NCBI RefSeq assembly: GCF_002303985.1
Contig: NW_019167871.1
Coordinates: 1,791,149-1,855,148, forward strand
Direction of reading: 5' to 3'
Length of the DNA: 64,000 nt
Origin: Durio zibethinus
Taxonomy: Eukaryota; Streptophyta; Magnoliopsida; Malvales; Malvaceae
Position numbers and translations under genes: made by a program. Below the pieces are notes generated by a model, which was not told where the DNA came from, searched no databases, and saw only the letters and a program-made list of their open reading frames with translations. Numbering within the stretch: the stretch's first letter is position 1; each line of letters starts with the position of its first letter. Of this stretch, positions 24,001 through 35,456 are shown in pieces.

Positions 24001-25977
24001 AAGTTTTGATTGAAATGTAATATTATTAAGGCTTGTTAGATTAACTTGCCTTAATATTTATGTCACAACTCATGTTTGGTAATATTAAAAATATTATATT
24101 CCTCACATGAATATTAACATGTACATGCGGTTGATTTATACCATAATTATAATGTGTATATGATTGCCTATAAAATATGCATTGTTGACATTCATCATAT
24201 ACTGTTATGTTGAGATTTATGGTATGAAGATTATGTAATTTATTGAATCTCATATAAATATAAAGTATCTACATGAATAGATGTTCTTTTTAGCCAGTCA
24301 ACTTTTAATTTTGAAATTTTTTATAGTTAAGCTTAAAAGATTGAAATGTCATAATAAAGTATTATTAATTGTTGAAACAATTTACATGGTAGTATGGCAT
24401 GCTAAGTATTTATATTGATTAAAAGCACAACTTAAGGAGTATGACTTGAAATTTTTTTAAAGGTGTATAAAATGATAATGGGCTTTCTAAATTTTAATTT
24501 TTAGTGATCTATAGAGGTACATTTAGATTAGTTTCTCACTTGGAGTGATCACATATAACTGTAATGATTATAGCATTTCTTATGTTGTTATGAGATTATC
24601 TCTAAGTTATTATATGTGATTACCTGCCCAAATGGGTGATTATATGTTTTTTAATTTAGAGATAATTGTGAAATATTTTATCAAGTGAAAATATAAATAG
24701 ACTTAGAGAATTTATTTACCCAAAGAGGGTATATTTTCAAAAGTTTTTGTATTTTTTATTATTTTAAGGTGTAATCACACAAAAAAATAATGTTTTCTTT
24801 AAAAGAATGTCCAAAATTAAATTTATGATGTAGCACCTTGATTGTTTTAATAAGACTAGTAAAGGTATTAACTTGATTAAAGTCTTATCTGCTTAGGTCA
24901 TTAATTGGCCTTTGTACTCAATTTCAATATGCTAGAAAAAATGTCACATAAGTTAATGTTTGCCATGAGTGATAAGTTCTTGGATATTTTGTACAACATA
25001 GTAAATGTATAAATTGTCGGTCACTTTAATTTATCACATTTGAGGATATACATTTATTGTATAGTGTCTTATGATAGCCAAGAGGGTTAGTTTCTACACA
25101 AGAAAATTTTAGACCTGTTATAATAACTCAATTTAACTCAAGTAAAATTGAGAGTTACTAAGATATAATTCAATAAATATTTGTTTTAGTTGTTTAACTC
25201 TTAATTAAGATATTAGTTTGATTATTTTAGTTACCATTATCAAACCTAGCAATTATCAATTTTCAATGGTACATTGTTGTTATTTGTTGACAATTTATTT
25301 TAAAGAAATTTTAATATATTCTTTTAAGGAATTTACACGTGAGGAAGAGAATGTTGTTTTATACTTATCACACATGTAAGGGTTTTGATGAATGAAATCT
25401 TGTAAAAATAAGCAAAACTATTTGTTTTGTTTTATTAGTTCAATTCCTCTTTTGATAATTTTTCTCAAATTTTGTTGATTTACTTTTGAGAAAGAACAAA
25501 AATTTTATAATCTTTCCCATTTCAATTCCCTTGTTTCGAATTATATATGAACTAATTATGAGAATTATTTCAAAGAATGATAATATAAAGGTTTTGATTT
25601 TATTATTATTATTATTATTATTATTTTATTAATGCCAAAACTATTCTTTTAAAGGAAGTGAAAATCAGTAGAAGTTCTTCTGCATATATTTTAAAGTAGT
25701 AAGAACTCATAAATGTTCTAAAATTATTATTTTAGAGATATCATATGTGTTAAGGTTAGTGGGAGTTAATAGGCTATTGGTTTAGGCATGTTTTAGATAT
25801 AAAAATTGATAATTCAATGAATTCCAAATTTATTGAAAATAATCTCATGTTAAAATATTGATAATTTTGTATTATATAAACATATGAATATGAAAATTTG
25901 TTCATAATATGTTAGTAATTTATAAGTAGTTTATTAAAATGACATCATGAAAGTCTAAGAACAATAGTGATTATCAC

Positions 25978-26144
25978 CAAGGGCATAGCTAGGGGTTGGC
26001 AGGAGCCATGCCCCCCTTTAAAAAAATTTTTTTACACCATTGTAGCAAAATACTTTATCTCATAAAAAATAATACGTAATCCTTTCTTTTTAGTAAAATT
26101 ATTATTTGGCACCTCCTTTCTCATATTTTTGGCTTCACCTCTAG
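25978..26144. mobile_element. hAT-like MITE nested in the LTR element
   Basis: A 167-bp segment is flanked by ttatcac at 25971-25977 and 26145-26151. Its left end is CAAGGGCATAGCTAGG and its right end, read inward, is CTAGAGGTGAAGCCA, an imperfect inverted repeat resembling the CAGGGGCGGAGCC ends of a common plant hAT group. It is too small to code for anything. It inserted after the host retroelement, so it is the younger event. Confidence 0.65.
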
Positions 26145-27100
26145 TTATCACATTTGGCATAAAAGTAGACAATACATAATTTTGTTATGACTCCATTTAT
26201 TGAAGTGTTTCTTATTATTATGTAAAATTTGGTTGGAGCATGCTTGTAATTTGCTGAATCAGTGAAAGTTATTATGATTTGATTCAATGATGACATATAT
26301 ATATTTTTTATGAGGATTATGGTATGGATATCTACAGGTATGGAAAATAAAACCAATTAAGGTATTGGGTTGATTATGGTAATGATGCATTGTAAAATTG
26401 CTTTGGAAATCATTATTGTTTTGGATTTCGTTACTTTGTTAAATACATCGCATGTAATTACTAATTACCTACAAAACATAGTTTGAGATGAATAAATCCA
26501 TGAGGTATCATCAAGTTAAGTGAACACAATTGTTTTATATATATATATATCATATTTGTTATTTATATATATGTTTATTATTAGATGCGTACATTTTATA
26601 TTGCCATGTCATAGTATAAAATCTTAAGACTTGGTAACTATCTTAAGTATAACTTTAATATCATTTGGGCATGTTTTATAAACGATACTAGCAAGTAACT
26701 TTGAAGATAAATAGGAGATATATAAGCACATTTGAAAGTCATAGAGATTTCTCAATAAATTTAGAAAAATCAGCAAAAGAACTAACAAAGAAAATAACAC
26801 ATTGAGATTATATTTATGTGTTATTTTCTTACTACACAGTCATACCAAGATCCATTGTCGTTAGAGTATTTGGTACTTATAATCATGGTTTGGTTTTATG
26901 TCAATAAGAGACATATTGGTTACCATGATTCAATATTAGATGATTTTATTGGATAGAATTATTAAAATGTTGTCTCAAAAGTTAAATTATTTTTAAAATT
27001 GTGGTCACATTAAAGTAAAGTTAATCAGCCTGGATCTTGTTTTTTAAGTTATATTTTCTTAAATTCAAACAACCTAATTAATATTGTCCAAATGAGAGAA

Positions 27101-27543
27101 TGTTAAAACTTTTCATAAGTGGGTTAGTATTAATTGATGGTTTTAATGTTTAATAAAATAGTCTAATAAATTTAATCTTAATACAAGATAAATATGAGAG
27201 TTCAAATAATTTAATATGATCACCTAAGTAGAGACTTTGCACATTTTATTATGTTAGTGTGGTTTGACAGTTGTTTAGACCTTCAACTTGATAAACTTTT
27301 GATAGAGATATTTTTAAAAATTTAATATAAATTGAGTAAAGTCTCTTTTTCACTTTTAAATGACAGTATTTATCCATTTAAAGTCGCTAATAAAAAAACA
27401 AAGTAAAGAGAAAAACTTAATCTTTTCAAAAATTAATGTTACTTTCATTTATCAACTATGATTGCATAAATAAATACATAATATAATTAAATTTGATGTT
27501 TTATATTTACATTTAGATCTTATGATTTAAAATTATACTTACA
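27101..27543 (+). repeat. 3' LTR of the non-coding retroelement
   Basis: It starts TGTTAAAACTTTTC after a purine tract and ends cttaca, followed by target duplication atatg. It is about 40 bp longer than the 5' LTR because of small insertions. Confidence 0.88.
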
Positions 27544-27548
27544 ATATG

Positions 27549-29830
27549 AACTCCACCCTAGTGCCTTTCCATCTCAGACCAGAAAATTTAGTGAATTTCT
27601 AGTATTGATTGCAGGACATGTCTCGATCTGACTCGTTACATAACATATATTTGCCGCACACGAAAAAAGAGACCAAACACATGTTATACGGTATACATGA
27701 CTGGCTGACAAAATATGTGATGGCGAACATTGCAAAAGTAGTATTTGAAAGAATTAATTATTAAAGAAGCTGACTGGGTCATTAAGCGATCCTCGGTATC
27801 GTGGATGTGAAGGCTGACACGTGCACTTGCACTCACTCCGAGATGGAGAGGCTGCGCACAATGGTGACCTGATCTGATGGCCACCCCATGCTAAGATAGA
27901 ACAAACTAATTAAGTTGCCATTCAATGTAAAAACCCTTTTGAAATCTATTCTATATATAAACTACAGCAAGTTACTGAATTTGCATTCCCAAAAGTTGGA
28001 TTGAGCCACAAATGTCACGCTGAGTTTTCCGTATTCCAGCTAGTACAGTTTTTGGGACACTTTTAATCTTATATTAAAAAAATATATAAATAAAATATGA
28101 TATATTTATAAAAATTTAAATTTAAATTTGTAAAATATTTTTATAAGATAAAATTATAAATTTTTTAAATCAAAATAAATAATAATTTATAAATTAGATA
28201 TGAATCTCTATAATTTCAAAAATTATAATTTTTCATCGACATAAATCAAAGCTACCATCCAATCATATAATATAGCATGGCAATTCAATCCCTCCTCTAT
28301 GCTCTATGTTCTGGCTTCAGTCACCGTCATGCCAAGTCAAATTTGGCAACTGTATCTGGAAACAACAATGACAGATAGATATTGAAGCTGACCATTCAGA
28401 AACCCCATTTTTTTTCGGAGTTCAAATTTTAGTCAAAGTTTTTTTTTTTTTTCTTTTTGGGTTATGATTAATTATAATTACATAAATTATTAAACATTTT
28501 AATAATATAATTTTTTAATTTTATAAATGTGAATAAGATAATAATATATATTTTTAGTATATATTTAAAAAATAAAAAATTAAATCAAAAATAAAAAAAT
28601 ATATCATAATTTTAATCTTAGATTAAAACACTTCACTATCACCATATCAAATAATATTTTTTAATTAAATGCTATACTACTAGAAATTAATCAACATCTT
28701 AAGTTAAGTTACAATGCTTGTAAAAGGATAAATCTATACAGACAGCAATCATCATTTATTTATTTATTTATTTTAGAATTTCAAAACCTTCATGTAATTA
28801 AATTTATCTAAAAATTCCATTTCTTTTAGTTAGAGGGATGGAGCACAAAATTGAAGCAACAAACTTTTATTAATATAATTATCTTCAATTTTTTAATTTA
28901 ATAATTAAAAATTTTTTTTTGAAATATAAGATTGAAGTTCGGCCCAATCTTTCTCTTTTCATAAAATTTTATCCCTTTTAAAATTAAAAAAAAAAACTTT
29001 TATTAATATAGCTAAAAGTGAATATCAATAAAATCTGCCAAATTGACTCTAGGAGATTTAGTAATCTGTTGCTTGTTATTATTAAAGAATTAAAGCACAC
29101 ACACAGAAAAAAGGCCCACCCCTCCCTTAGGTGCCCTGCACAGGGAGATTTCTATAGCAGCCACATGTCTTTTCAAGTTCAGAAAATGCTACCACTACCA
29201 CTCACTTTTTGAATAAATGGAATAACCAGATAAACGTGAAATTTATTAATATTGCTTGAGGGGCCACTTAATTGCTAAATTATTTCTTTTTCTTTCTAAT
29301 CAGTAATTTGTCTATCAACTCACTCACTTAATAATGCAAACATTATTCATTAATGCACACACTTCACTTAATTATATATATATATGAATGATTAATATAG
29401 GCTTTGGATTTAGATATGTTTTAACATTAATTATTATCTTTAAAATTGATAATTTTAAATATGATATAAAAATTAGATGAAAAAAATATTAAAGTGATAT
29501 TAAAATTTTAATAAAAGTAGTATATAAATTTAGTAAAAATAAAAATATATTTTTTATTTGAAGTATGAATCTAAATTATAACATGATAATTTTTATATTT
29601 TATATACATTTAATATGAAATAAATTTGATATAAATATACAAATTATCAATTCTACTTATCTCAAACCAAAATGAACAATTTCAGAGATGACCTGATTCT
29701 CCAAATTAAGGGAACCATTATTTTACAATAAATCCATGAACTTATCCTGTCATCCATGTTATGAGGAGAGGAAGAGTTAAGTAAAGGCAATTGATGTTTA
29801 TCTGAATGAGATAGCCCAAAGTGCAAAAGC
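27549..29830. other. Gene-free AT-rich region
   Basis: No gene is supported. A more GC-rich patch at 27560-27900 includes a CACGTG G-box-like site (gacacgtgca) but no coding frame of known type. The rest is AT-rich, with simple runs such as a (TTTA)n tract near 28755. Confidence 0.5.
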
Positions 29831-29940
29831 TTGGGATTGTTAAGCCTGCATGACTCCCCTCATGCCATGTAGGAAGGCAGCCAACAGATTTTGACAAGCT
29901 TCTTAGATGGCATTCAGGGAGCCAGGCAGAACAATCCCAT
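29831..29940 (-). ncRNA. MIR160: MIR160 microRNA precursor hairpin
   Basis: On the minus strand the 21-nt stretch at 29928-29908 begins TGCCTGGCTCCCTGAATG and matches the conserved plant miR160 family, which represses the auxin response factors ARF10, ARF16 and ARF17. The 3' arm at about 29866-29846 reads GGCATGAGGGGAGTCATGC, the expected miR160 star shape, and pairs with the mature strand with a few wobbles and a small internal mismatch. Below the duplex the stem extends perfectly: GGGATTGTT at the 5' base pairs with AACAATCCC at the 3' base. The loop is about 40 nt. The mature sequence is in the 5' arm, as in all miR160 genes. The pyrimidine-rich DNA at 30000-30260 probably belongs to the primary transcript. 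Confidence 0.93.
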
Positions 29941-32005
29941 CCCCAGTCTGATGAAAATGAATAAAAAAAAAAGAAAGCTGATGCAAACTTTTCACACTTT
30001 TGGAAGTTTGTTGATTGGAAATTAAGAGATACTTACATTGCAGTTGAACTGGAAACGAAAAGCTCTGCGTGTTTCTGCTTCTGTATTGAGAAGTTGTTGG
30101 ATATTACTTTCTTGGAAGCAGAGAAACAGTAGGAAGAACTCAAAGGAGGAGAATTTAAAGAGGAGAAAAAGGAAAGGAGGCAAAGACAGAAGGAAAGTCT
30201 ATTGAATTTATGGGAAGGAGAAGGCGGCAACAAATGCCTCTTTCTAGCCAATAGTTAGTTACAGACATAAAAGCCAAAGCTACTTGGGTTTTACAGGTAG
30301 CCTACTTTGGATTTTCTGTCTTTGGTAAAGCTGATTCCCTTGCTTCTCTGTTTTTCTCGTTGAAAAATCTTGACTCAAGCAGTCCTACTATTATAGTTAG
30401 TAATTATTTTTTTTTGAAATTTTTGGTATTTCATAATCATTTTAAATTTTAATTATTTTAAAATCGAGTTGAGTTGAATTTTATTAAAAATAAATTTTTT
30501 TGGTATTTTATTTTTTTATTTATAAGATTTGAGATTAAAATTTTATTTTAAAAAAATTACATTTTTTATTATTAAGATCAACAGACGTTGATAATTTTTT
30601 TACTAAATAAGCGATGTTATTAAATTTGAAATTAAATATAATTGGTTCAAATAATAATATTTAAGACATATCATTAAATGGGTTTAGAATTTGAACATTG
30701 ATATATGTAATTTTTTTAATTTATTCTCAAACCATGATTTAAAATGTATGAAAAAAAATAAGTAGTCTTATTTTTCTTTTAACATTTTGGTTAATAAAAT
30801 TTTAAAGGTTTTTAACTTCAAAAAAGATTTTCCAGGGTCAAAGGATGTTGTAATTTGGGTATAGAAAGAGTAAAAATGTTGGGTTTTAAATTTTAATTAT
30901 ACTAGATATCATTTTTTTAATATGATTTTATATATAAATTAATTGAATTAAAATTTGTGTTTATAAATAAATTGATTTAACTTTTAAATTAAGGTGTAAA
31001 TATTGAAAATTACATTGTAACATTAAAAGAAATAAATCATTAATTTTGAATTCAAAATCATGTATGCAAAAATTGCCTGCTTTTGATAATTGAACGGATT
31101 CTTGGCTTAAGGTTAATTAATTAATTAATTAATTATACAATAAACAATAATAATAATACTTTGGATGGTTCGAAGACACAGCCAATTCAGTAATAAATCA
31201 GACAAAGCCTTGATGCCCATGATTTATTCTTCTTTACTGAATTAATCGGACGGTTCAGTATTTTTTTGGGTTTTTAGCAGAAGGAAAGAAATGGCACATT
31301 CAAACTTTAAAGACATCATTTCTGTTTCATTATATTTGTTTCTTATTGATTTTTTATTTAAAAAATTTAACTTTGATCATTATTTTAATAATATTATAAA
31401 AAACTAAAAAAAATTTGTAAAATTTGAGTTTCAAAATTTTTAAAACATATATTTTAAAACTTTAATTTAATATAATATTTTTAAAAAATATTGATCAAAA
31501 TTTAATTCGTTTAAGAAAAAAATGACATATAAAATGGGATAAAGAAAGTACCACTTATGATTATTAACAAGGTAAACTGATCATAATATTATAGTTAAAA
31601 AATAAGTTTGGCATTGCTATTGGATTGTAAGATCATATTTTCTATTACAAATATAATGTTAAATAAATTTAAAATCGTAACTTAAACTAGCATTTATATT
31701 TTCTTTATGAATTTCTGATCACAAATGTTCAAACTTCAAACATAACTTTGTAATTTTCCCCATGTCAAATTAAAAACCAATATTTATTTTTTTATAAAAA
31801 AATATAATCTAAAAATAAAAAAAAATGTAAATGTTGGAATTTAAATTTTAAACCTATTAAATAATTGTATAAATAAATTGAATTAAATATCAAATTCAAC
31901 CAAGACCTATTTTAGCTTATACTAATATATACTTTTGCAAGATTTTGGCTTTCAACATTTTATTCCTTCTTTTTTTTTTTTTTTCCTTCAAATTGCCATA
32001 TTAAT
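29941..32005. other. MIR160 upstream region and AT-rich spacer
   Basis: The first few hundred bases are upstream of MIR160 on its own (minus) strand. A TATA-like CTATAATA occurs at about 30389-30397 read on the minus strand, but it is unproven. The rest, to the LINE, is AT-rich with an (AATT)n run near 31105; no gene is seen. Confidence 0.45.
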
Positions 32006-32079
32006 AGTTAAGAACTTTATGTATTTGGTTGTAATTTAGCACTCCTTGGAAAGCAGGGCTGGAGGTAGATAAAAAATAA

Positions 32080-33257
32080 AAAGGCTATAGTGTATAGAGT
32101 ACTGCAAGCAAAATACTTTCCTGGATCCTACTTCCCAGAAGCATCGCTGGGGGCACGACCCTCATTCATGTGGAGCATAAGGTCCGCCTGGGAAACATTG
32201 AAGGAAAGCCTAAAATAGAGAGTGGGAGATGGTTCAGAGATTCGAGTATGGCATAATAAGTGGTTACCAGATGGCCAATAGCTAATATTCTTACCCCAGC
32301 AGACCATCTTGGCAAAAACCGCACATGTGGATGAGTTAATTAAGAGAGATGGCAGGAAGTGGAAAAGGGAACTGATACTAGAAATATTTGAAAAAGATGT
32401 GGCAGACTTTATATATAGTACACCACTCACAATGGAGGGAAACAACACAGCCAACTCGAACTGACGGTATGCATAGAGCAAATGGAACAAACTGTTGGAA
32501 CAAAATATGGAAAATGGAAGCGCCATCAAAAATTAAAGTTTTTGCTTAGAGATTGAATCACGGTATCTTGCCAGTTCTATGCAATTTGAGGAAGCAAAAC
32601 ATTGAAACCAGCTCTAATTGCCCTCAGTGTGGACAATATGATGAAACGGTTCTACATGCATTAAGGGACCATAAGAAGGTAGGGATACATGGTCTTTGGC
32701 CGGAATGGATTGTACGTGGACATGCACATCACATGCAGAAGATAAAGAACGGCTCACCAGCCTGAAAAAGGGAGTGGTGATCTACTGGGCAATTTAGCAC
32801 AGTAGGAATTTGATAATGAAGAACGAGCTTAGAATTGCCCAAGCAACTGCAACCTTTACGGTTAGTTATTTGGCAGAATTTAAGGGGTGCCAAGAATATT
32901 TTGCTAGACAAGGGGAGGACATTATGAGCTGGGAACCACCATCAACCAATATGGGTAAAGTTAATTTTGATGGGGCGTTTAACCTTACTGATGTAACTGG
33001 TGGTATTGGTGTGGTGATAAGAAATGACAAAGGGGTAGTCCTTGGATCAGCATGTAAACAAGTAGAATGGGTCAGGGAGGCTGAGGTGATTGAAGCTCAC
33101 GCTCGTGTGGCTGGCATTAGACTTGCCAATGATTTAGATTTCAACTCAATAATATTAGAAAGAGATGCAGCTGAAATCATTTATAAACTACTGCAGCAAA
33201 CAAAGGGCTTGTCTTTAGTGGGAAACATCCTAGATGAAGCAAGAAGGCTGATGCATG
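32080..33257 (+). pseudogene. LINE ORF2 3' end: zf-RVT region and RNase H (RVT_3)
   Basis: The first part, in broken frames, shows a KYFPGSYFPEASLG motif (32105-32160), then SGRWFRD and a zinc-finger-like CPQCGQYDETVLHALRD, which are typical of the zf-RVT region after the reverse transcriptase in plant LINEs. The frame 32810-33271 holds the plant RNase H-like domain: WEPPSTNMGKVNFDGAF with the first catalytic-type aspartate, GGIGVVIRNDKG, EAHARVAGIRLA and SIILERDAAEII (the usual ExD is present as ERD). It stops within the TRIM insertion. Stops and frameshifts upstream make it non-functional. Confidence 0.8.
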
Positions 33258-33884
33258 TGTCACAGACTTAAAGAAAAGTCTTGAATCTCACATCGAACAT
33301 AATAGGAAGGTCATTGGGATATAAAAATATTCACACCACCTCTGTCTTGTGAGGTATCTTTTGTAGGACAAAACCGTGAGATCAAGGGATCAGAGCAGAC
33401 AATACCTCACAAGAATGTGAACCGTGACAATAAGGCTAATTTGGGACGCCGAAAGGGTGAAAGCCTGGGTCTCGAAGCTGCGCGGATTTGGAGCTTAAGT
33501 CTCGACTCGTGACAAGTGGTATCAGAGCCAACCCTAAACCGTTCGATCCACGCCAAGCACCTTGAAGGAGGTAGGCAGGATGGTCAGCCTCCGTGACGAG
33601 AGCGTCACGAGATTGGGTGCAGAAAAATATCACGGACCTAAGGAAAAGTCTTGAATCCCACATCGAACATAATAAGAGGGTCACTGGGATATAAAAGGGT
33701 TCACATCACCTCTGTCTTGTGAGACGTCTTTTGTAAGATAAAATCGTGAGGTCAGGAGACCAGAGCGGACAATACCTCACAATGATGTGAACTATGGCAG
33801 AAAGACTAATCTGAAACGTCAAAATAATGAATGCCCGAATCTCAAAATCGTACAAATTCGAAACTTGAATCTCGACCCGTGACA
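33258..33884 (+). mobile_element. TRIM (miniature LTR retroelement) inside the LINE
   Basis: Two 257-bp direct repeats (33258-33514 and 33628-33884) enclose only 113 bp. The left repeat starts TGTCACAGACTT and both end CTCGACYCGTGACA; the right repeat's first bases have changed to TA. A primer site TGGTATCAGAGCCA lies at 33517-33530, two bases after the left LTR, and gattgggtgcagaaaaa forms a purine-rich tract before the right LTR. A TATA-like gggatataaaa lies inside each LTR. No protein is encoded. Flanks catg (33254-33257) and cata (33885-33888) look like a short, slightly mutated target duplication; joining across them restores the LINE RNase H frame. Confidence 0.88.
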
Positions 33885-34062
33885 CATAATTTTCGCTGAG
33901 TCGAGGTATCACATGCTAGGTTTGCTTTAGAATAGGAAAGTGATACTTACTGGGTTGCAGAATACCCCCATCATAAATGATGTTATTAGAAACGAGTGTA
34001 CTTCTACAGTTTGTTGAGTAATGAATTTCTTTCTTTCCTAAAAAAAAAAGTTAAGAATTTTA

Positions 34063-34984
34063 TAATTCAATTTAAAACTCTCGAATTCAAATTGTGAGAA
34101 GAAATAAACAAAAGTGTCATCTTCCACTACATAACTTAAAATCATATTAAAAGTTAATATTTGATATATTATTAATATAAATTTTTAATGTCATAAACGA
34201 ATATTAAAAGATTACACATATTTTATTTTTATTTTTAATTAATTTTTTATTTTTTTAAAGATACCTTAAATCGTATATGTTATTTTTTTAATTTTACTTG
34301 TAAAATTTAAAAACTTCATCGTTAATATATTTAATAATTTCTCCTCATATCAAAAGACACAAAAAAAAAAAAAAAGTCTGATTGGCAACATCGACCAGCC
34401 TCGTTGGAATATGGAAGCATGATTTTGGCGCTAACATTGCTAGCATAGGTGGTTTTTAGCCTTAGCAAGTTCCAATTATACACGCTGGTCGACACAAGAT
34501 TCAGATTTGGCGTGACTAGCGTTGGACTCGACCTTAGCATGTATGCGTTTTACTTATAATTTTTTATAATTATTTAATTCTAATAAAAAAATTTATTAGT
34601 GTGAGAGTCATATAAAATTTTATTAAATTATATATTTTTAAATTATGATTAATTAAGTGTAACATAATAATTAATTTAGAGAACATTCAATTTAGAAAAA
34701 TCTGAGATTTTTTTTCAAAATTTTTCTTGTGTAAATGTGATTTTTACGTTTAATTAATATTTATTTGATTCTTGAAGGTAATCTTAAATTTTTAATAATA
34801 CCTAAAAATTCTTGAAATAGAAATTTGCCTCTCATTGTGGTTTTTTAAGATTTTCAGGAGGAAAATTATTTTTATTCCACATTTGACCTACATGAGAAAT
34901 GTTTTCTTTCTCTTTTATCTTATAAAAATCAACGTATGAAAATCAAATAATTGTGAATTGCTTTTGTTCTGAAACTTTTTTTGA
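34063..34984. other. AT-rich spacer with a small fold-back segment
   Basis: No gene is seen. A more balanced patch at 34376-34540 has complementary arms cgaccagc (34392-34399) and gctggtcg (34484-34491) that could form a hairpin. It may be a decayed MITE, but no target duplication was found. Confidence 0.4.
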
Positions 34985-35405
34985 ATGGTTTTTTATTTAA
35001 TATTTTTTCGCTCAAATATTGTATTTATAGGTTTTGAAATATAATAATTATGATTATTTATTATGTTTCTTTGAACAAAAATGTAGTATTTAACAATTCG
35101 TATTTTTTTATTTGTTTGACTTGATGATTTTTTATTTAATAAGCATTTATTATGGTTACGACAATTATTGTGTTTCTTTGAACAAAAATGTAGTATTTGG
35201 CATGTAATATTTTTCATCTATTTGACTTGATGACTTTTGATTTAATAAACATTTTTATAGGTATGGCAACTACTGTGTTTCTTTGAATAAAAATGCAGTA
35301 TTTGATATTTAATTTTTTTATCTTATTTTCAAATGGTTTTTGATTTAATAAACATTTATTATAAGTATGACAATTATTATGTTTCTTTAAAGTTAAACGT
35401 AATAA
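34985..35405. repeat. Four tandem units of about 105 bp
   Basis: The landmark gtttctttgaacaaaaatg recurs at 35065, 35172, 35277 and, decayed, at 35381, each followed after about 50 bp by a gatttaataaacattt-like block. The spacing is 104-107 bp. It is a short degenerate minisatellite with no coding content. Confidence 0.85.
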
Positions 35406-35456
35406 TTATTTATTGTCATTTTTTTAAAATGGGTAATTTACTACTAAATTTCAAAT

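Larger units (their letters stand above)
20637..27543 (+). mobile_element. Non-coding LTR retroelement (LARD-like, copia-type ends)
   Basis: Two related terminal repeats (20637-21041 and 27101-27543) begin TG and end CA, and the whole is flanked by the 5-bp duplication atatg at 20632-20636 and 27544-27548. A primer-binding site for initiator tRNA-Met (TGGTATCAGAG) lies at 21044-21054, two bases after the 5' LTR. A purine-rich tract (aaatgagagaa) precedes the 3' LTR; tccaaatgagagaatgtt is the style seen in Ty1/copia elements. The 6-kb interior has no open frame above about 70 codons and no recognisable gag, protease, integrase or RT, so it depends on other elements for movement. The LTRs are clearly diverged from each other, so the insertion is old. 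Confidence 0.88.
32021..34048 (+). mobile_element. 5'-truncated LINE (plant L1-type) with nested TRIM
   Basis: The element is flanked by 14-bp duplications and ends with ttctttcctaaaaaaaaaa, a poly(A) tail after the short 3' UTR. Only the 3' part of ORF2 is left: a zinc-binding reverse-transcriptase tail region (32100-32760) and an RNase H domain (32930-33257, then 33885-about 33990). The RNase H domain is split by a 627-bp TRIM retroelement. Without the TRIM the remnant is about 1.4 kb, as expected for an abortive 5'-truncated insertion. Confidence 0.85.
32006..34062 (+). repeat. LINE target-site duplication pair
   Basis: agttaagaacttta at 32006-32019 recurs as agttaagaatttta at 34049-34062 directly after the poly(A) tract. 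The 14-bp length with one mismatch is typical of target-primed reverse transcription and gives the LINE boundaries. Confidence 0.85.

Noticed and set aside
25600..25627. (TTA)n run considered as a regulatory or CRISPR-like repeat
   Set aside because: It is a plain microsatellite; the same applies to the (AC)n tract at about 53402-53417 and the CT tract at about 36246-36274. No spacer-repeat array exists in the window.
29095..29165. Possible second microRNA in the GC-richer patch gtgccctgcacaggg
   Set aside because: It resembles no conserved plant miRNA and has only a very short palindrome; no long imperfect stem could be traced.
30033..30251. 72-codon minus-strand frame rich in serine, leucine and phenylalanine
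   Set aside because: It is a pyrimidine-rich stretch just upstream of the MIR160 hairpin, most likely primary-transcript leader; no protein family is suggested.
32128..32529. 133-codon minus-strand frame
   Set aside because: It is the antisense of the LINE zf-RVT region; the plus-strand reading carries the family motifs even though it is broken.
33436..33684. 82-codon minus-strand frame
   Set aside because: It lies across the TRIM LTR, primer site and interior on the opposite strand; non-coding retroelement DNA explains it.
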